A stretch of 46,486 bases of DNA. Origin: GCA-020344555 sp964548955. Its GTDB lineage: Bacteria; Planctomycetota; Phycisphaerae; UBA1845. The position numbers and the translations under genes were made by a program. This document shows positions 46,371 to 46,486 of the stretch, in pieces. The stretch covers positions 1-46,486 of the forward strand of contig CAZJTP010000008.1 of assembly GCA_964548955.1 (NCBI GenBank). Direction: 5' to 3'. The notes below the pieces were generated by a model that did no database searches, was not told the DNA's origin, and saw nothing but the letters and a program-made list of their open reading frames with translations. The first letter of the stretch is position 1. Each line of letters opens with the position of its first letter.

Positions 46371-46399
46371 TTGACCTTGCGCAACCTTGGTCGTACTTT
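46371..46399 (+). promoter_or_regulatory. Candidate promoter for the window-edge gene
   Basis: TTGACC (46371-46376) and TACTTT (46394-46399) are separated by 17 bases. The ATG at 46406 lies 6 bases after the -10, so the transcript may be leaderless. Confidence 0.5.
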
Positions 46400-46405
46400 G
46401 GGCAC

Positions 46406-46486
46406 ATGGCCACCGCTTTCAAGGTCAAGCGGACGCACAAGGCGGTCAAGAGCTACTACGCCGCGCTCGCGACGTACGCGGACCAG
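46406..46486 (+). CDS. Start of a possible type ISP restriction-modification protein (cut by window edge)
   Basis: The first 27 residues (MATAFKVKRTHKAVKSYYAA, then LATYADQ) are visible and the frame runs off the window. 'AVKxYYAALAxYAxQ' resembles the N-terminus of large single-chain type ISP restriction-modification enzymes, which combine nuclease, helicase and adenine methyltransferase. The short length makes this tentative. It agrees with the ISP-like fragment at 28227-28360 as a second piece of the same class. No Shine-Dalgarno is seen; a promoter lies directly upstream. Confidence 0.45.
   Translation, partial: MATAFKVKRTHKAVKSYYAALATYADQ

Overview
This is a GC-rich bacterial window that looks like a member of the Planctomycetota, probably near Phycisphaerae. 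The best evidence is the two giant secreted proteins, which carry Cys/Asp-rich 'DCNxNGxPDECD' repeats, a dockerin-like tail and an 'IKPGSCPNPVNPKSKG' domain. Gram-negative envelope genes (LptE-like, BamD-like, several lipoproteins) and the style of the S1, EF-P and FtsH proteins agree. No rRNA, tRNA, CRISPR array or complete insertion sequence was seen.

Layout. 1-1463 (minus): a cut-off membrane protein and mannose-6-phosphate isomerase. 1759-5879 (plus): ribosomal protein L34, ribosomal protein S1, an RpoD-type sigma factor and an all-alpha dUTPase. 5932-9273 (minus): a 1113-residue secreted RCC1-repeat protein, divergent from leuS (9700-12831) and a CYTH enzyme. 13541-16941: an SppA-type peptidase, a small zincin and a double ABC-2 permease. 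16985-19389: a remnant junction (a copy of the ispG 3' end joined to the start of an IS3-family transposase gene), followed by a tightly overlapping three-gene cassette (TIGR04255-like, hypothetical with antitoxin-like tail, PIN toxin), lying against the intact ispG (19464-20672). 21006-23983: three secreted or lipoprotein genes, with a 155-bp MITE-like element between the first two. 24133-28680: an S9 peptidase, a GNAT enzyme, a PilT-like ATPase, a type ISP restriction-modification fragment and a small membrane protein. 28746-33441: a secreted gingipain-like protease, another GNAT enzyme and EF-P. 33469-37725 (minus): two polytopic glycosyltransferase-like proteins, a methyltransferase and a possible 49-residue ORF, perhaps a cell-surface glycan operon. 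37949-38058: a second palindromic element. 38338-41946 (minus): ftsH, lptE-like and bamD-like genes. 42445-46177 (plus): a gamma-carbonic-anhydrase-like protein, a FecR-domain protein, an 'LFG'-repeat protein and a secreted protein with a C-terminal sorting-like tail. 46406-end: the start of what may be a type ISP restriction-modification gene.

Most of the window is housekeeping (translation, transcription, isoprenoid synthesis, envelope quality control) mixed with large secreted proteins. The accessory signal is concentrated in the cassette next to ispG, the restriction-modification pieces at 28.2 kb and 46.4 kb, two MITE-like palindromes, and at least two families of small dispersed intergenic palindromes. 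The strongest candidate for an undescribed system is the 17317-19389 cassette.
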